Source: Irpex lacteus (Eukaryota > Basidiomycota > Agaricomycetes > Polyporales > Irpicaceae). Taken from it: a stretch of DNA of 64,000 nucleotides. Position numbers and translations under genes: made by a program. The notes beneath the pieces are model-generated. The model had not been told where the DNA came from, ran no database searches, and was given only the letters and a program-made list of their open reading frames with translations. Positions 48,160 to 60,198 of this stretch are shown in pieces. Position 1 is the first letter of the stretch. The number at the start of each line of letters is the position of its first letter. The stretch spans positions 434,001-498,000 of the forward strand of contig MQVO02000004.1 of the NCBI GenBank assembly GCA_001986395.2, given 5' to 3'.

Positions 48160-48299
48160 GACGGTTGCAGCGAGAGAGAATATTGGGCGCTATTTCGCTC
48201 TGCGACCTGCTTTCGTTCTGTCACCAATTCCGTGTAACTTGCTCTTGGCCCTCAACTCAACTTTTTGTTCGTCCTGTGCGTACAGACTAGTGCTGTGGA
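48160..48299. promoter_or_regulatory. Short bidirectional promoter, CWF18 / GUF1
   Basis: Only 140 bases separate the two divergent start codons, so both 5' UTRs and core promoters must share this stretch. No TATA box is seen, as is usual for housekeeping pairs. Confidence 0.65.
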
Positions 48300-51160
48300 A
48301 TGCTCACATGCTGGTGGCGAGCATGTCGTAGAGCATCCTCGCCGCTGCAGATACTTACGCTTCGGCCAACGCAGCCGCGGTGGCTGAGCACAAGTGCGGT
48401 TCGATACAATGCCAGAGAGCGAACACATGGCAATATACGGATGGATGACTACCCTTGTGAGGTAATAAGGTGCGTACACTCATAAGTAATCTATGACTAC
48501 CATGGAAGCTTACAGTTGATTCTAGGAACTTCTCCATAATCGCACATATAGGTGAGTAGGCCTCTAGGTACCCCACGAGGTCAATGACCAACGTGAACGA
48601 CACTATAGACCATGGGAAGTCTACATTGGCAGATAGGTAAGACACAACCAACCCCAGCGTTATTCGTGCTAAACTCAGTTCAACTTATAGACTGCTTGAG
48701 GTTGGACGGTCAGCTATCCTCCGCACGGACATTAGGCTCATGGTCTGGACAAGCTTACAGGCACTATCGACAAGAAAGAAAAAGGGATTAATAAACAAGT
48801 GTTAGACAAGCTTAAGGTAGAGCGCGAACGCGGTATTACAGGTAAGGTTCCTATTCTTCAGATCTATAGTCGTTTCCTCATATTGTTCGTACTAGTCAAA
48901 GCGCAAACAGCAAGGTGTGCATCCATAACTACCGTGATAGTCGCTCGTCGTCTAAATTCTACCCAGCATGATTCATAACTATGCCGGAAAGAATTACCTC
49001 CTCAACTTGATTGATACGCCAGGTCATGTTGATTTTGCCTGGGAGGTCTCAAGATCTCTCGCAGCCTGCCAAGGGGCGCTGCTTCTGGTGGACGCATCCC
49101 AAGGGGTGCAAGCACAATCTTTATCAGTGTTTCACGCCGCAAAAGATCGTGGCTTGACCATCATTCCCGTCTTAAACAAGGTACATGAGCTGTCCATTCC
49201 AGTGGCTTCCTCACAGCTAACTTTAAGGATAGATTGATCTTCCTGCTGCACAACCGGAAATCGTCGCTGCCCAAATGCAGTCTACATTCGGCATAAATCC
49301 AGAGGATGTAATCAAAATATCAGCCAAGAGTGGCATTGGTATCGAAGCTGTGCTACAAGCTATCATTGACAGAATACCGCCACCATCTGGAAGCGTCAAC
49401 GATCCTTTGAAGGCATTTCTCTTCGATTCATCGTGAGTACCCCGCGTCATATAATGTTGGTTTATTCCTTATGAGGAATCACAGATATGATCAGTACAGA
49501 GGAGTTGTCTCGCTTGTGGCCATTCAGGGTGGATTACTAAAGAAAGGTTAGTTGAAGTCTACTCATGGCAAATAAGAATTTCAAAGCGAATTACTCCAGG
49601 CGATAAAATCATGTCATGTCACACCCGCAAGAAGTATGAAGTAATCGACCTTGGCATCATGTATCCTGAAGAAGTTCCCACTACCAGTCTGCGTCCCGGG
49701 CAGGTCGGATGGGTGGCGTGCAACATGAAGGAGTCCTCGGAAGGTATGTAATAACGAGTTCGCCGATGTGTAATTCAATGACGCATTGTTCACACTAGCT
49801 CATATCGGTGATACCTTGCACCGCGTTGGGGTTCCCGTCGATCCCATGCCTGGGTTCAAACCCGCCAAAGCCATGGTTTATGCGGGAATTTTCCCTGTGG
49901 ACAGCAGTGATTTCCCTAAACTCGAAGAATCTATCAAGCGTGTAAGTTTCCTCATCGTTCTGTCCGCGGTGCAGCGGAATTATACTGATATATGATATTG
50001 AAGCTCACACTGACCGACCGCAGTGTTGAGATTAAACGAGAATCGTCTTCCGCTCTCGGTCAGGGTCTGCGGCTGGGTTTCCTCGGCTCCTTGCACATGG
50101 ATGTCTTCAGACAGCGACTTGAAGACGAATATAATGCCAATGTGATCATCACGGCGCCGACAGTACCGTACAAGGTGATATATCGGGACAGGACAGTTTT
50201 CGTTAGCAATCCAACCGACTTCCCTGAAGTCACCGATGTTGCAACTCATGTCAAAGAGGTCCAAGAGCCGATCGTCAAGGCCTCCATCATCGTTCCGGAA
50301 GGTTGGCAAGTTATTTCTCACATATGACGTCTCTGATCCCGCGTTTTAGAATACCTCGGAGACATGATGGATTTGTGCTTCAATCATCGGGCTGAAGACG
50401 TTGACCACCGATATTTGGACGCTTCAGAGGCAGCATCAGCTCGCATCATATTGACATGCACGATGCCTCTGAGTGAAATTGTCACCGACTTCTTTGACAA
50501 GCTGAAGAGTAGGAGTTCCGGGTTTGCCAGTTTTGAGTACGTCATTGTATATCCTCCTAAGGAGATAAATTGCTAATACAACCATCTATAGCTATGAAGA
50601 TGCGGGGTACAAGGCCAGCCAGTTACACAAGGTATGGCATAGGCATTTCATAAGGCTATCTTCTTTACTAACAACTATTTGAATCTGTAGATGCTCTTCC
50701 TGCTCAACGGCAAACCGGTGGATGCTCTTGCTATCATCGTCCACCGTTCCGCAGAACAAGAGATTGGTCGTGCATGGGTGAAAAAGCTGCGTGAGTTAAA
50801 TACTCCCTACACCTCTCTTCATACCTAGCTGACGGCGTCATTTCTCTGAATTCAGATAAGGTCATACCGAGACAGCTCTTTGAGGTACCTATACAGGCAG
50901 CGATTGGCAAGAGAATCATCGCTCGTGAGACGCTTTCTGCTATGAGAGCGGATGTTACGGCAGGATTGTACGGAGGTATTTGCATGCTCCTTTATTCGCC
51001 TTGTACTCTATCACTGATTCAGGTCATTGCAGGTCATCATGAGCGAAAGTTAAAGCACCTCAACAATCAGAAGGAGAGTAAGCGGAAGATGAAGAGAGTG
51101 GGCTCCGTTGAATTGCCTCAAGAGGCGTTCTACGATATTCTCAGCTCAAAAAAGCACTGA
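48300..51160 (+). CDS. GUF1: Mitochondrial translation GTPase GUF1 (EF4/LepA)
   Basis: Mitochondrial ribosome back-translocase, matrix side of the inner membrane (family knowledge). The N-terminus [20 protein letters not shown] is Arg-rich without acids, a matrix-targeting peptide. The GTPase P-loop region is split over very short exons: 48516-48551, 48609-48636 and a 10-base microexon at 48691-48700, which together read [22 protein letters not shown] and LLE, then [20 protein letters not shown]. Then KVERERGIT (switch I), [33 protein letters not shown] and [20 protein letters not shown]. Later parts include [73 protein letters not shown] and [20 protein letters not shown]. About 650 residues with roughly fifteen introns; all checked phases agree. 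Alanine replaces the common Ser in SWEVSRS. Confidence 0.94.
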
Positions 51161-51274
51161 ACGTGTCTATACAACTTATATTACATATCTATACTATACC
51201 TATAATATACGCGTCGTAACCAACAATTGGTCTTTGTCGTTGCTGTGCGATTGGTGGCAAAACGGTGGCCAGCT

Positions 51275-51282
51275 TTATATAT
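51275..51282 (+). promoter_or_regulatory. Possible TATA box upstream of eIF2B beta
   Basis: TTATATAT about 160 bases before the eIF2B beta ATG. Weak evidence: AT-rich words also occur in the GUF1 3' UTR just upstream. Confidence 0.3.
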
Positions 51283-51441
51283 GACTCGACTCAGACGAGC
51301 GCCAATCCAAATATTTCTAGAGATTCGAATGCAAGATCTTCAGTAAACCCATAACTCTCGTCTCGTTATCACATCTCTCATCCAGCTCTAACCTACACAC
51401 ACTTTACTGCATACCAGAACATCCAGTTTTTATAGCAATAT

Positions 51442-52919
51442 ATGGCGCCAGAGGCATCAACGTCGACAAGTCACCGCTCGGTCGAAGTTCTCGTTTCGAA
51501 ACTACGGCGAAGGTCTGTACCGTCTGAACCACATCGCCGTGGATTTCGAATCTCAAGACTATTTTTGTCAGGCAGGTTGTAGGCTCACGCGAGGCTGCCT
51601 TAGAAACAGTCAAAGTTCTCCGTCAGGTTGTCTCCCGCGCCAAGTTCTCAAACATCGACCAATTGGTCACCCTCATACGGTCGATTGGAAAGAGATTGGT
51701 AGAGGCTCAACCAAAAGGTGCATTATTATTTTCATTACGGCTTGGTCACCTATTAATTAGGTTCCTCTACCTTGCTAGAGCATACGGTTGGTAACACTGT
51801 ACGGAAGATACTACACCACATCCGTGAGGAATATAACACCGCGACCAAGGGAACAGCGACCGCTGCATCGTCATCAAGAGGCGTGTTCTCGATCGCAAAC
51901 TTTGTGTTGCAAGGACAGCCAAGAAAACACACAGGTGCTCAGAAATCTGAGGCTACGACTTCGATACGAGAGAATGACCCTGATGACCCCGATTCGTTCG
52001 CGAAGACGTTGAAACCGGTGCTCATGGAGGCGATCCAGGATGTGTTGGATGAACTGGAGACAGTTTACGATAATGTTTCAAAGAATGGGAAGGACCACAT
52101 ACATTCTGAGTGAGTATTTTCAAGTTGCCATGCCCAAGTGACCACGTCTGATTGGAATCGAACAGTGAGATAATACTCACGATCGGCCATTCGAAAACAG
52201 TGGAAGCCTTCCTGAAGTCAGCAGCACACTACCACAGCTACACCGTAATTGTAGCGGAAACCAGCCCCTCGTACGTTTACTACTGAATGCTACTGTTGTT
52301 CTCCACCCGCTAAACTCGTCTTTTCTCGTTCCACAGATACAGCGGCCATGAAATGGCTCGCAACCTTTCTTCCGCCGGAATCTCCACTTTCCTTGTCCCC
52401 GACTCCTCCATATACGCCATCATGTCCCGCGTCAACAAAGTCATCCTCGGCGCACACGCTATCCTCGCCAATGGCGGAATGTTCGCCATTACCGGATCGC
52501 TCCTCGCCGCTTCTGCAGCTCGAGTACACAGTGTTCCAATTGTCGTATGCGCCGGACAGTTCAAATTAACGCCATTATGGAATCTATACCATGAATTTGG
52601 GGCATTGGACTTTGCTGATCCGAGCAATGTGCTCGGGTTTGAGGAGGGGCAGTTGGTAGAGAGGGAGGTGGAGGTGTTGAATCCGTATTACGATTATGTG
52701 AGCCCGGAGTTGGTGGATGTGTTCATCACGAATGAGTAAGTGCTCGTATCTTCATGTGTGAAGACATGCTAAATACTTACTACCTTTATAGCGGAGATCA
52801 TCCACCGTCTTCGATCTACAGGTACGTGGTGTCAATTTCCATTATGGAAAACATGCTCACGACGTTGATTTCTCTAGACTAATCAAAGAGACATACGACG
52901 ATGAAGATCACGAATTGTA
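51442..52919 (+). CDS. GCD7: Translation initiation factor eIF2B subunit beta
   Basis: Regulatory subunit of the cytosolic GDP-GTP exchange factor for eIF2, which senses phosphorylated eIF2 alpha. The start MAPEASTSTSHRSVEVLVSK leads to KLRRR, then an intron and QVVGSREAALETVKVLRQVV, RAKFSNIDQLVTLIRSIGKR and LVEAQPK. After further introns: EHTVGNTVRKILHHIREEYN, LMEAIQDVLDELETVYDNVS, then the C-terminal Rossmann-like domain EIILTIGHSKTVEAFLKSAA, GHEMARNLSSAGISTFLVPD, SSIYAIMSRVNKVILGAHAI, LANGGMFAITGSLLAASAAR and HSVPIVVCAGQFKLTPLW. It ends YYDYVSPELVDVFITNE, GDHPPSSIYR and LIKETYDDEDHEL, the usual eIF2B beta end. Six introns, about 410 residues, intact. Confidence 0.94.
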
Positions 52920-55900
52920 GCATACACGACCCTTGCGACTGTATCCTAGCTCGGCCAGTTACCGAGACCATACGCGGTGCGTATACCGATGCAATCAATA
53001 ATGTAGCATAGTTCTGCCTCTTCTGTTCCCTGCAGTGATGAGATCGACTGCCCGTGCGTGCACTGAGTATGGCACGTTTGTCATGAATTCTTGTCACGCT
53101 CGAGTCTGAAGCGCACAAGTACTATATGCTTATTGGTTCATCTGACTAGTTGAATACGTTATAACACCTGTCTAGATCGCTCAGCCAATTGCATTCGCAA
53201 CTGTGCGCACATATCAGGAACCAGGTGATACTGTCTCTTCGCGCAGTGATACCACTTTCCGATATCATGAGGTTACGCTTGTGGAAACTATCGGCCGACT
53301 GGCTTCAAGTCGTCTGACAACTCTTGCTCAGCATAAGTAGTTCCTGACCAGGCGTGCAAGTATCTCATGATTTAACATTATCTAATCTACTCTTAGACAT
53401 AGATACGCCACGAAAACTATGTCAAGGTTTACGACTGATCGTAGCGTGCTACGGTGTGCCTGCCAGGAACACCTATCCTTATTCCGGACCGTTCTTCTAG
53501 TTAAGCTTTCGTTGCCAAGTGAATGCAACTCGCGGAAGTATTACCCCACGGCCTGCTAATTCTCTACTCAACGCTACTTACATACTACCCAAGCCGTGGA
53601 AGATCCGGAGGACGAATAGTAAGTGCTTGGCTCATATCTTCAACTAAATCTAGTGTCGCAATCTAATGCAAAATACATCAGGTTATTCGCAATTGTTGGA
53701 CGCTACACACACGACAGGCTATATAGCTAGTCCATCGCGTATCGAGCACGCTCTGCTCAGACAGCCAATTGCGTTCGACCTCGTTAGCGGACAGAAGCAT
53801 GACTTTCGTGTTTCGGCCGCTAAATGGCGAAGACACATGGTTCGATTGTGAGCGTTTCGAACGTATATGATGCAGCATGACTTCTAGAGTCTGACGTTCT
53901 ATATAGCACCTTTGAATGGCTGATACTACTCGCTACATCACGAGGCCGCTCGCCAAGACTGAGATCTCGCGCGCAGGTGACGGACTCAGTCCGCAATACA
54001 TGACGAGTCTATTCTATCCGCTGTACTCTAATATAGACGTGGAGCGTGCATGTTTCGAAGACGCGAACAAGAACTGCAAGAATCGATAACACTTTCCGAG
54101 GTTACTCACCATTAGGTAATTCTATGTCTGTGTTGACTTCTTTCGACGGTGCTGATGTGAATGTAAGAATAGATCAAGTCGATTTTCCGAGGTTTCAATG
54201 TGTGCTGCATGGTGGGCAGCCTTCTAAGATCACCGACTCCATTGCTATCAGCGTCGTTTCTTCGCGGAAGATCGACCACAGCAACACGAATGCCCTTCCC
54301 CGCGGCCTTGTGAGTTCACAGAATGTTTGTTTGGCACAGTCGATCTCATGTCATGCTATGTCTACCCCACTCCGAATCTTACTCGAGGCAAGATTACTTT
54401 ACTTCGTGCTCTACCCCTGTCTGTCTTTTCTGGGGCCGAGATATGTTGGGGTATGTGTAGCTAATCTCGCGTAAGGACATCGTACTATACTATCACGAGA
54501 TCAATGTAGATCACCTGGTCAGCCTCAGCCTGGTGGACTACCATAATACCCAATCTGCTCTGACGAGCTTTCTGCATCGTATAACACGACTGTTATCATG
54601 GATGATGTACATACGTATGCTATGAAGGATGCTAAGTATGTAGACTTGGCTGTGTGAAGCGGAAGCATCCGCACTGAATCGCTGCTTTCCCCACAATGAT
54701 CGTCAATCAGACAAGCTGAGCGTCGATCGAGAGTGGTTCGGTTCGCCTTCAGAGCGCGGAAGCTACTGTACTCAATACTGAAACGAACCTATCACACGAC
54801 TAAACACGACGCAAACAGGTTCGGTCATAACTGCGTCACAGCACGTCGTTACCTTCCCAGATGACCAGACCAAACCCGTTCACGGGGACAGAACTCGCGC
54901 TGTACGTATTCGTCACGGTATTCTCTGTTACCATCAACTCTGTGCTTACTGACAACACGAACCAGACCCGCCCAGCCCACGCACAAAGGAAGAATGCGGA
55001 CTGCCCAGACGTCCTTGCCCGCATCGACAACATATAGATAACGCACCCGAAGATCTAGAGTATAACCATCTACGGCTGACTGTGCGATTATCAAAGGGGT
55101 TGTGCAAGGTCCCCGGCACTCGCGGGCTAGACTTCTGTCAACGAACTCTGCTGCTCTGGACTGTCCGACGACAGCGGCGAAAATTGCGAAAAACCCGAAG
55201 CTAAAATGCGGGGTCGTTGTAGATCTTGCATCATGACTACTCTTCGTATGATCATGACTACTGCTAAGAGGACCCGTCGGGTGATCGAGATATGTTTTGT
55301 ACTTGGCTTTTCGGACGGTTTTATCAGATATCCTCTACCGAGCGGATCGATGGGACGCCCGACGTGTCGAGATCGCGTTTATTATATTGTCGCACGTGTG
55401 CTCGTTCCTCGTTCGTTCGTGCATTTTTACAGGAACGATGCGATGCGAAAGCCGTCGGTGCCTGTGTATCGAGTGGAAGATATGTTCGTGCTTGCGAGGA
55501 GGGTCTCGGGCGTGAACCTTACGATATAGTTGAATGAGAACGTTGTAGGATCGCTCTAGAACATAGGGTGAGCTGAGTGTTCTGCACAAATGCAGTCTTT
55601 GAATCTTCCACCTCGTCGTCGTGCATGCAGTTGCTTGGTGCTTATTCAGACCGAGCGAAAACCGAAGAGCGTGCGTCCCTAAGCGTCCCCTCTTTCTAGG
55701 CCTACACAAGCCGAAGCGCTGGGGTTGTAAATATAAACACTTGGCTATGGCCACACGCAGTCGCATTCGTCATCTTCATGGCCCCTCCTTTTCCAATTCT
55801 ATCCAATTTACACCGCCGCAGTCCGACGGTCCCCAAACCATAATATCAATGCCCCCCAAACCCGCCGAGGCTTGCGCGCCTGCGACGGCGGACCAAGGGA

Positions 55901-57100
55901 ACTCGGCTGGCGGATCAAAAGTCAATGTCTCATGATGACGAGATCGGCGCTTCCTACCGTGACCCAGTGTGACAATAAAATTGAGCCGTTACGCGCTATG
56001 TCACTGCGTGACTCGTCGCGTTCGTGACGGATATGTCTGAATTCTCCCTGTACTTTGTCGCCATTAGCATCGTAGAGGATGAGGTCAATTCTGGCAGCTT
56101 GATTTTTAGCAATGAAGATTCTGAATTTAACATGATTGAATGTTTTGTGTTATGCAATGCAGACGCAAGATTTTCACTTACCCTCACAGTGACCCAATTG
56201 ATCCGCTCACCAGTGCATCCGCCCGCACCCATCCATCTCGAAAATGTCGTCAACAATTCGCCCCATTGCAAACACCTACCGCGGGCGGGACTAATTTTAT
56301 TGTAAAATTTACACTTTGACTCACCTGAACTTTTGCTACTGGCCAGTCACAAAGATACGAGACTGAGTCATGTGCAATCTTTTGTCCCTCGATCTCGTGC
56401 GTATATTGTGCTCGTCGCATCAGCGCCGAGTGCATGCGCGTGCAAAGGACGAGAAAAGATGAGATAACATGCCGTCATCGTTGCTACACGCCGGTGTGCC
56501 TATTTCACTGACTGTTGCCAGTGCTCGAGCTCGGTGGATTGTAATGGATTGTGCGCGCACCATGATGGCCATATGCTCCTCCGGTTTTCTTGGACATCGG
56601 ACGGCGCTGTGAAATCGAATCGACGAGTTTCAGGCAACGATAACTGGGAACGTCGGACGTCGGGGCATTGGTTAAAGATTACTCGGACGACCACGTACCG
56701 GCGATCCAAAACACTCACAGATATCGACCGAGTCACCGATCGCGCAAGCCGACCATTTGCACAAAAGGTTCGACGATTTCTTGAGGATTACATCATCACT
56801 CGTCGCACTCGAACACGATCGCTCTATTTGTACTGTAAAAGCCAGACGTACTGTATTGTGTGTATACGATCGAACCGATCGCGAGCTCTGTTGCCATGGA
56901 CATATCCGAGTCAACGACGCATGCGCTGAAGTCATCGTTGCAACTGGTCACGCTCTCTTGTGAGTTTCGAGTCAGTTGCGAGTCAACCAGCCAATAAGGA
57001 TAGATTTGCATTGAGAGTCTGGACCGCCGGGCCCTAGTCGATGAGTATTGTCAACTTCTTGAACAACAGCGACAACAGTTTACAAGGCTCGAGAAGTTTG
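52920..57100. other. Gene-poor region, left part
   Basis: About 4.2 kb with no gene I can support. ORFs of 142 codons (plus, 54046-54474), 143 codons (minus, 55335-55766) and 107 codons (plus, 55206-55529) occur, often overlapping each other, with no signature motifs. The frame at 54836-55094 (minus) has Val/Thr-rich sequence but no partner exons I could join. Base composition looks like the rest of the window, so AT-rich decay is not seen. Non-coding RNA, taxon-specific genes or old transposon remains cannot be excluded. Confidence 0.5.
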
Positions 57101-57145
57101 TACCCTGTTACGGGCGTACCTCAGGCGCATCACAGTAAACATTGT

Positions 57146-57399
57146 GCTTTGACCGTGACCGCCAGTTGCCGTGCATACCTGAGGTCCAGAGCGAGCTTTG
57201 GGAGAAATAGAGGCGGCAACTACCGTGCTGGACGTATCCCTGTTACATAGCAGTTGTTAGCAACAGTATACAGTGCATGATAGAGCTTTGACCGTAACCG
57301 CGGTTTGCCGTACATATCTGGGGTCCAGAGCGAGCTGTAGGGGGGATAAAATCTGAGAGGCGGCAACGGCCATTTCGAACGTACCCTGTTCACAGGACG
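57146..57399. repeat. Imperfect direct repeat, two units of about 105-115 bases
   Basis: Unit 1 spans about 57146-57250 and unit 2 about 57285-57399. Shared words include GCTTTGACCGT, TTGCCGT, GGTCCAGAGCGAGCT, GAGGCGGCAAC and CCCTGTT. A further GTACCCTGTTAC at about 57102 looks like the end of a third, mostly lost unit upstream. Both units translate in one frame to a similar ALTVTAxCRxYLxSRAS peptide, but the second unit is soon stopped. No terminal inverted repeats seen. Confidence 0.7.
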
Positions 57400-57755
57400 A
57401 CGACTTCCCTTGATTCAACCATAATTGGAAGTTCAAGTGAGAGGGAAACACCCTCTGTATCGGTATAGACCTCTTTCAGCACGGCGACTACCAACTCTGC
57501 GGTCCCACATAATCCATAGCGGTGATGCCCCTCGGAACGCAGGTGAAAGTTGGCAAATACATAAGCCCACTGCGCTTTATCCACGCCCCACTCACCTGTG
57601 AAGTAAGATCTGGAGTCTAGGCTCGAAGCTTGAAGGACAGAGGGGCTGATAAGGTTAAGAGAAAGTAAACGCGTTCGTGTGAGTATGAATATGAGCGCGA
57701 TGAATGACGGCAGGGTGTCGTACTTAAGTGACGAGTCGACGACGAGCTAACTTTC
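57390..57755 (-). other. Open frame of about 118 codons without ATG, possible terminal exon
   Basis: The minus-strand frame is open from just after a TAG at about 57756 to a stop at 57390. It begins near SSLKYDTLPSFIALIFILTR (hydrophobic), continues SVLQASSLDSRSYFTG and ends ELPIMVESREVVVL. Its middle (GVDKAQWAYVFANFHLRS) looks like folded protein. There is no ATG, and a perfect CAG|GTGAGT donor interrupts it at about 57590, so exon limits are unclear. No family recognised. It may be the last exon of a small gene or chance. Confidence 0.25.
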
Positions 57756-58693
57756 AATGAATGATTGGTGAGCGCTTGGTGCAAGACACGAGGAGGACGC
57801 ACCATACTCATGTGTCGAGTCTTGTGTCTTAGAGTATGGCCAGTAACAATAACATGATGTAGTCACTAGTTGCAGCTGAGCTTACTCGAAACCGCCCAAG
57901 TACTAGTAAAACGATCGATCGGAGACGAGCAGAACCACTTCTGAGTTCTTGCAGTGACCGGAGGACGGAGACAGACGACTCGAGATATCGAAGTCAAGAA
58001 TCGTGGCCGCAGTCAACTAGTGGGCGTGTGCTCAGGTTCTTGAATTCTCCAGAACGTCGCAGAATCCTAAGAAGGTCGTGCATGTGAGCAGGTGTCAAGT
58101 ACAGCTAAGCTACTTGGACATGGATATCTGCGAACCCACTTACATGCATGTACTATGGTGTTGAGACGCTCGTGTCGTGTCGCCGTGCTATTTGTTCGAG
58201 ATGGTCCACGTTGTAATGGTATGCTTATGGCTTGGATCGAAAGGTAGGTACTTACGCTACCTCGGTTTTCAGTGAGATATTCCAGATTTGAAACGCTCTG
58301 CCAGAGGTGGTATGTACGCGGTAACATCAAAATGAAAGCTTGCTGTAAAAGAGGGACAACGTATGTGCGAGGCATGTCCCACTAATTAGTTGGCCATGAC
58401 ATTATGATCCAGCATAGGATATACTCACTACTGACGAACCCCCAATGACGCGTTGAGTCCGAGAGGCTCGTCGTGATTACAATCGCGTAAGCAAACGTGG
58501 AAGACACAACCTGATGTCCTCCAAACCTTAAACGACAACATGGAGTTTCAAGCAGACATTCGAGACTCACCTGACGAACACGAAAGACACAGCTCTTCGC
58601 ACGTTTCCAACTCCGGTTCGTGGATCTACTTGTGACAGGGCGTCAGCCAGTTAGTCAATCCGCGCGTTTTCTCGCCATGACCGTGACACGATC

Positions 58694-59290
58694 GTGCGTC
58701 TCGCCAGGCCATCGGAGGGGGTAGCCAGGCACAGATGGCAACTCACAGCGCTCCTCCAGTTGACCGGCGGTCGCTGTGGCCACCGGTTCAGTTTGGAGCA
58801 CAATACTGTAGTAGAGGATTCGAGCTGGCGTCAGCTGTCGTGTTCGTACAGCCTCGTGAGGGCAACCACGGCGCTCATGCATCATATTCGGACTGTAAGC
58901 AAGCGGTTGAGTATGCTTGCCCTGACGCGGACGCCTGAAGCACGAAGGCATGACTGTGGGGGTCAAGCATTTGATAGCATTGATTGTCCGGTACTGTACT
59001 TACGAGGTCTGCCTGTCACACCGTACGTCGGGTATGACCACGTACGAGGAGCTCTACACATCCTTGTACCGACTCCCGTACAAATTTGCGCGCAAATCCT
59101 CGGTAAGCTGCTGTCAAGATCTTCTAAGGTTATAGAGTTACCCTCTTCGTCGAGAATCGACCTCCCGGATCTTCAAAGCGATGAACAATGCCAACCTGAA
59201 GCGCATCCTTGGCCCGACTCCCGTTCGAATTTGCGTATTTGCGCGCAAATCCCTCGAAAATACGACAGCTGTCCAAATCTCCAAAGATAA
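58694..59290 (+). other. Longest ORF of the gene-poor region (198 codons), doubtful
   Basis: An ATG-started frame of 198 codons without introns. It has no recognisable domain, and its composition (rich in R, S, L, C, H) is not typical of the real genes here. Its C-terminal third is made by the 59-kb direct repeat, so ICAQI occurs twice. An ORF of this length can arise by chance in 64 kb at this base composition. I list it only because it is the longest frame between 53 and 61 kb. Confidence 0.15.
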
Positions 59291-59370
59291 CTAAGGAGTT
59301 GCCTTCCCCGTCGCGTCCCGGGGCTAAGAACAATGACGACAACCGCGGACAATGCACAATGCCAACGTTA
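59070..59370. repeat. Imperfect direct repeat, period about 145-170 bases
   Basis: CGACTCCCGT followed by AAATTTGCGCGCAAATCC-type sequence occurs at 59070-59102 and again, with a short insertion, at 59214-59256. ACAATGCCAAC also recurs (about 59184 and 59356), and the stretches between (AGTTACCCTCTTCGTCG and AGTTGCCTTCCCCGTCG) match. The core TTTGCGCGCAAA is itself palindromic. No target-site duplication or ends of a mobile element were recognised. Confidence 0.65.
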
Positions 59371-59484
59371 GCCCTGAGAACAAGCACCGGGCTATCTCAA
59401 GCTCACCTTCTTCAATAGGAGATCGTATATATAGATAGCCATAGCTAGGAAAGGAGAGAGCGACGCTTGTACTGGAGATTATCG

Positions 59485-60035
59485 CTATCGGGAGGTCGAG
59501 TCGGGTGGGATGGGCCGGAGCTCATGACATCCTATCTCAGCCCAGGTCGTCACACTTGGAAGTTCGAATGCGGTGCCGTTTGTCTGCAGCTGCAGGTGGA
59601 CCGCCTTGATAGAAGAAATGAATCGATCCGTGAACTTGCAGAATAGGAATAGGTCGCCGCTGAGTGGATCACAGACTGCCAGAGATGGGCCTCGTTATCT
59701 GTGCGCTTCGAGATAAGTAGTGCTGTAGTTAGGCAGTCACGAATAGGGACTCACGCTTGATATCTGAGAGCGACGAGATAAGTAGCCTGGTGTCACGTAT
59801 CTCTAGGTGTCATTGCACTATATTTGGAGGAGTTAGAGGGGCGGAGAGAATTGCGGCATACCGATGAACTGACTGTTTTCGGTGGTGCTGCTCTCTGATA
59901 GACGATAGATCCACACTAATTATATAGTTAGTATTCATAGAATAGAATGGGAGCCGTTGGAGGTGGGGCGGAGGCGTACTTACTTATCTCATATCGGCAA
60001 GTGAGGTGCTTCCACTTTGATGAATTCGTATTCAT
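59485..60035 (-). CDS. Small multi-exon gene, unknown function
   Basis: A chain of four small exons can be read in phase. Exon 1 starts at 60035 (MNTNSSKWKHLTCRYEI) and ends at a GTAAGT donor. Exon 2 encodes MWIYRLSESSTTENSQFI, exon 3 EIRDTRLLISSLSDIK, and exon 4 PSLAVCDPLSGDLFLFCKFT through VHLQLQTNGTAFELPSVTTW to a stop at 59485. The last acceptor (AACGAG) is weak; an alternative reading of exon 4 is open but less protein-like. The frame is also open a little upstream of the Met, behind a CTCCAG acceptor, so there may be an earlier exon. About 120 residues. The sequence looks like the C-terminal half of a beta-rich protein, perhaps a remnant of an F-box or Kelch-like gene; this is a guess. 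Confidence 0.35.
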
Positions 60036-60198
60036 GTTGGACCCTTCGACAGGTTCAACTGGAGGGGTCGATAGGGCACTGCATCATTGATTCTGTGTAT
60101 TCGTAAAGAGAGTCAGGGATCGAGTGATATGTGATAAGCTATCTGCAGGGATGCGCTGCTCGACGATTCGTGGTGTAATATGGCGCGGGTGGTATCTG

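Noticed and set aside
52150..52170. B-box-like GTTCGATTCC on the minus strand
   Set aside because: It lies in an intron of eIF2B beta and the surrounding bases cannot fold as a tRNA.
54046..54474. 142-codon plus-strand ORF in the gene-poor block
   Set aside because: Length is within chance for this window; no domain, no splice partners, and other frames are open too.
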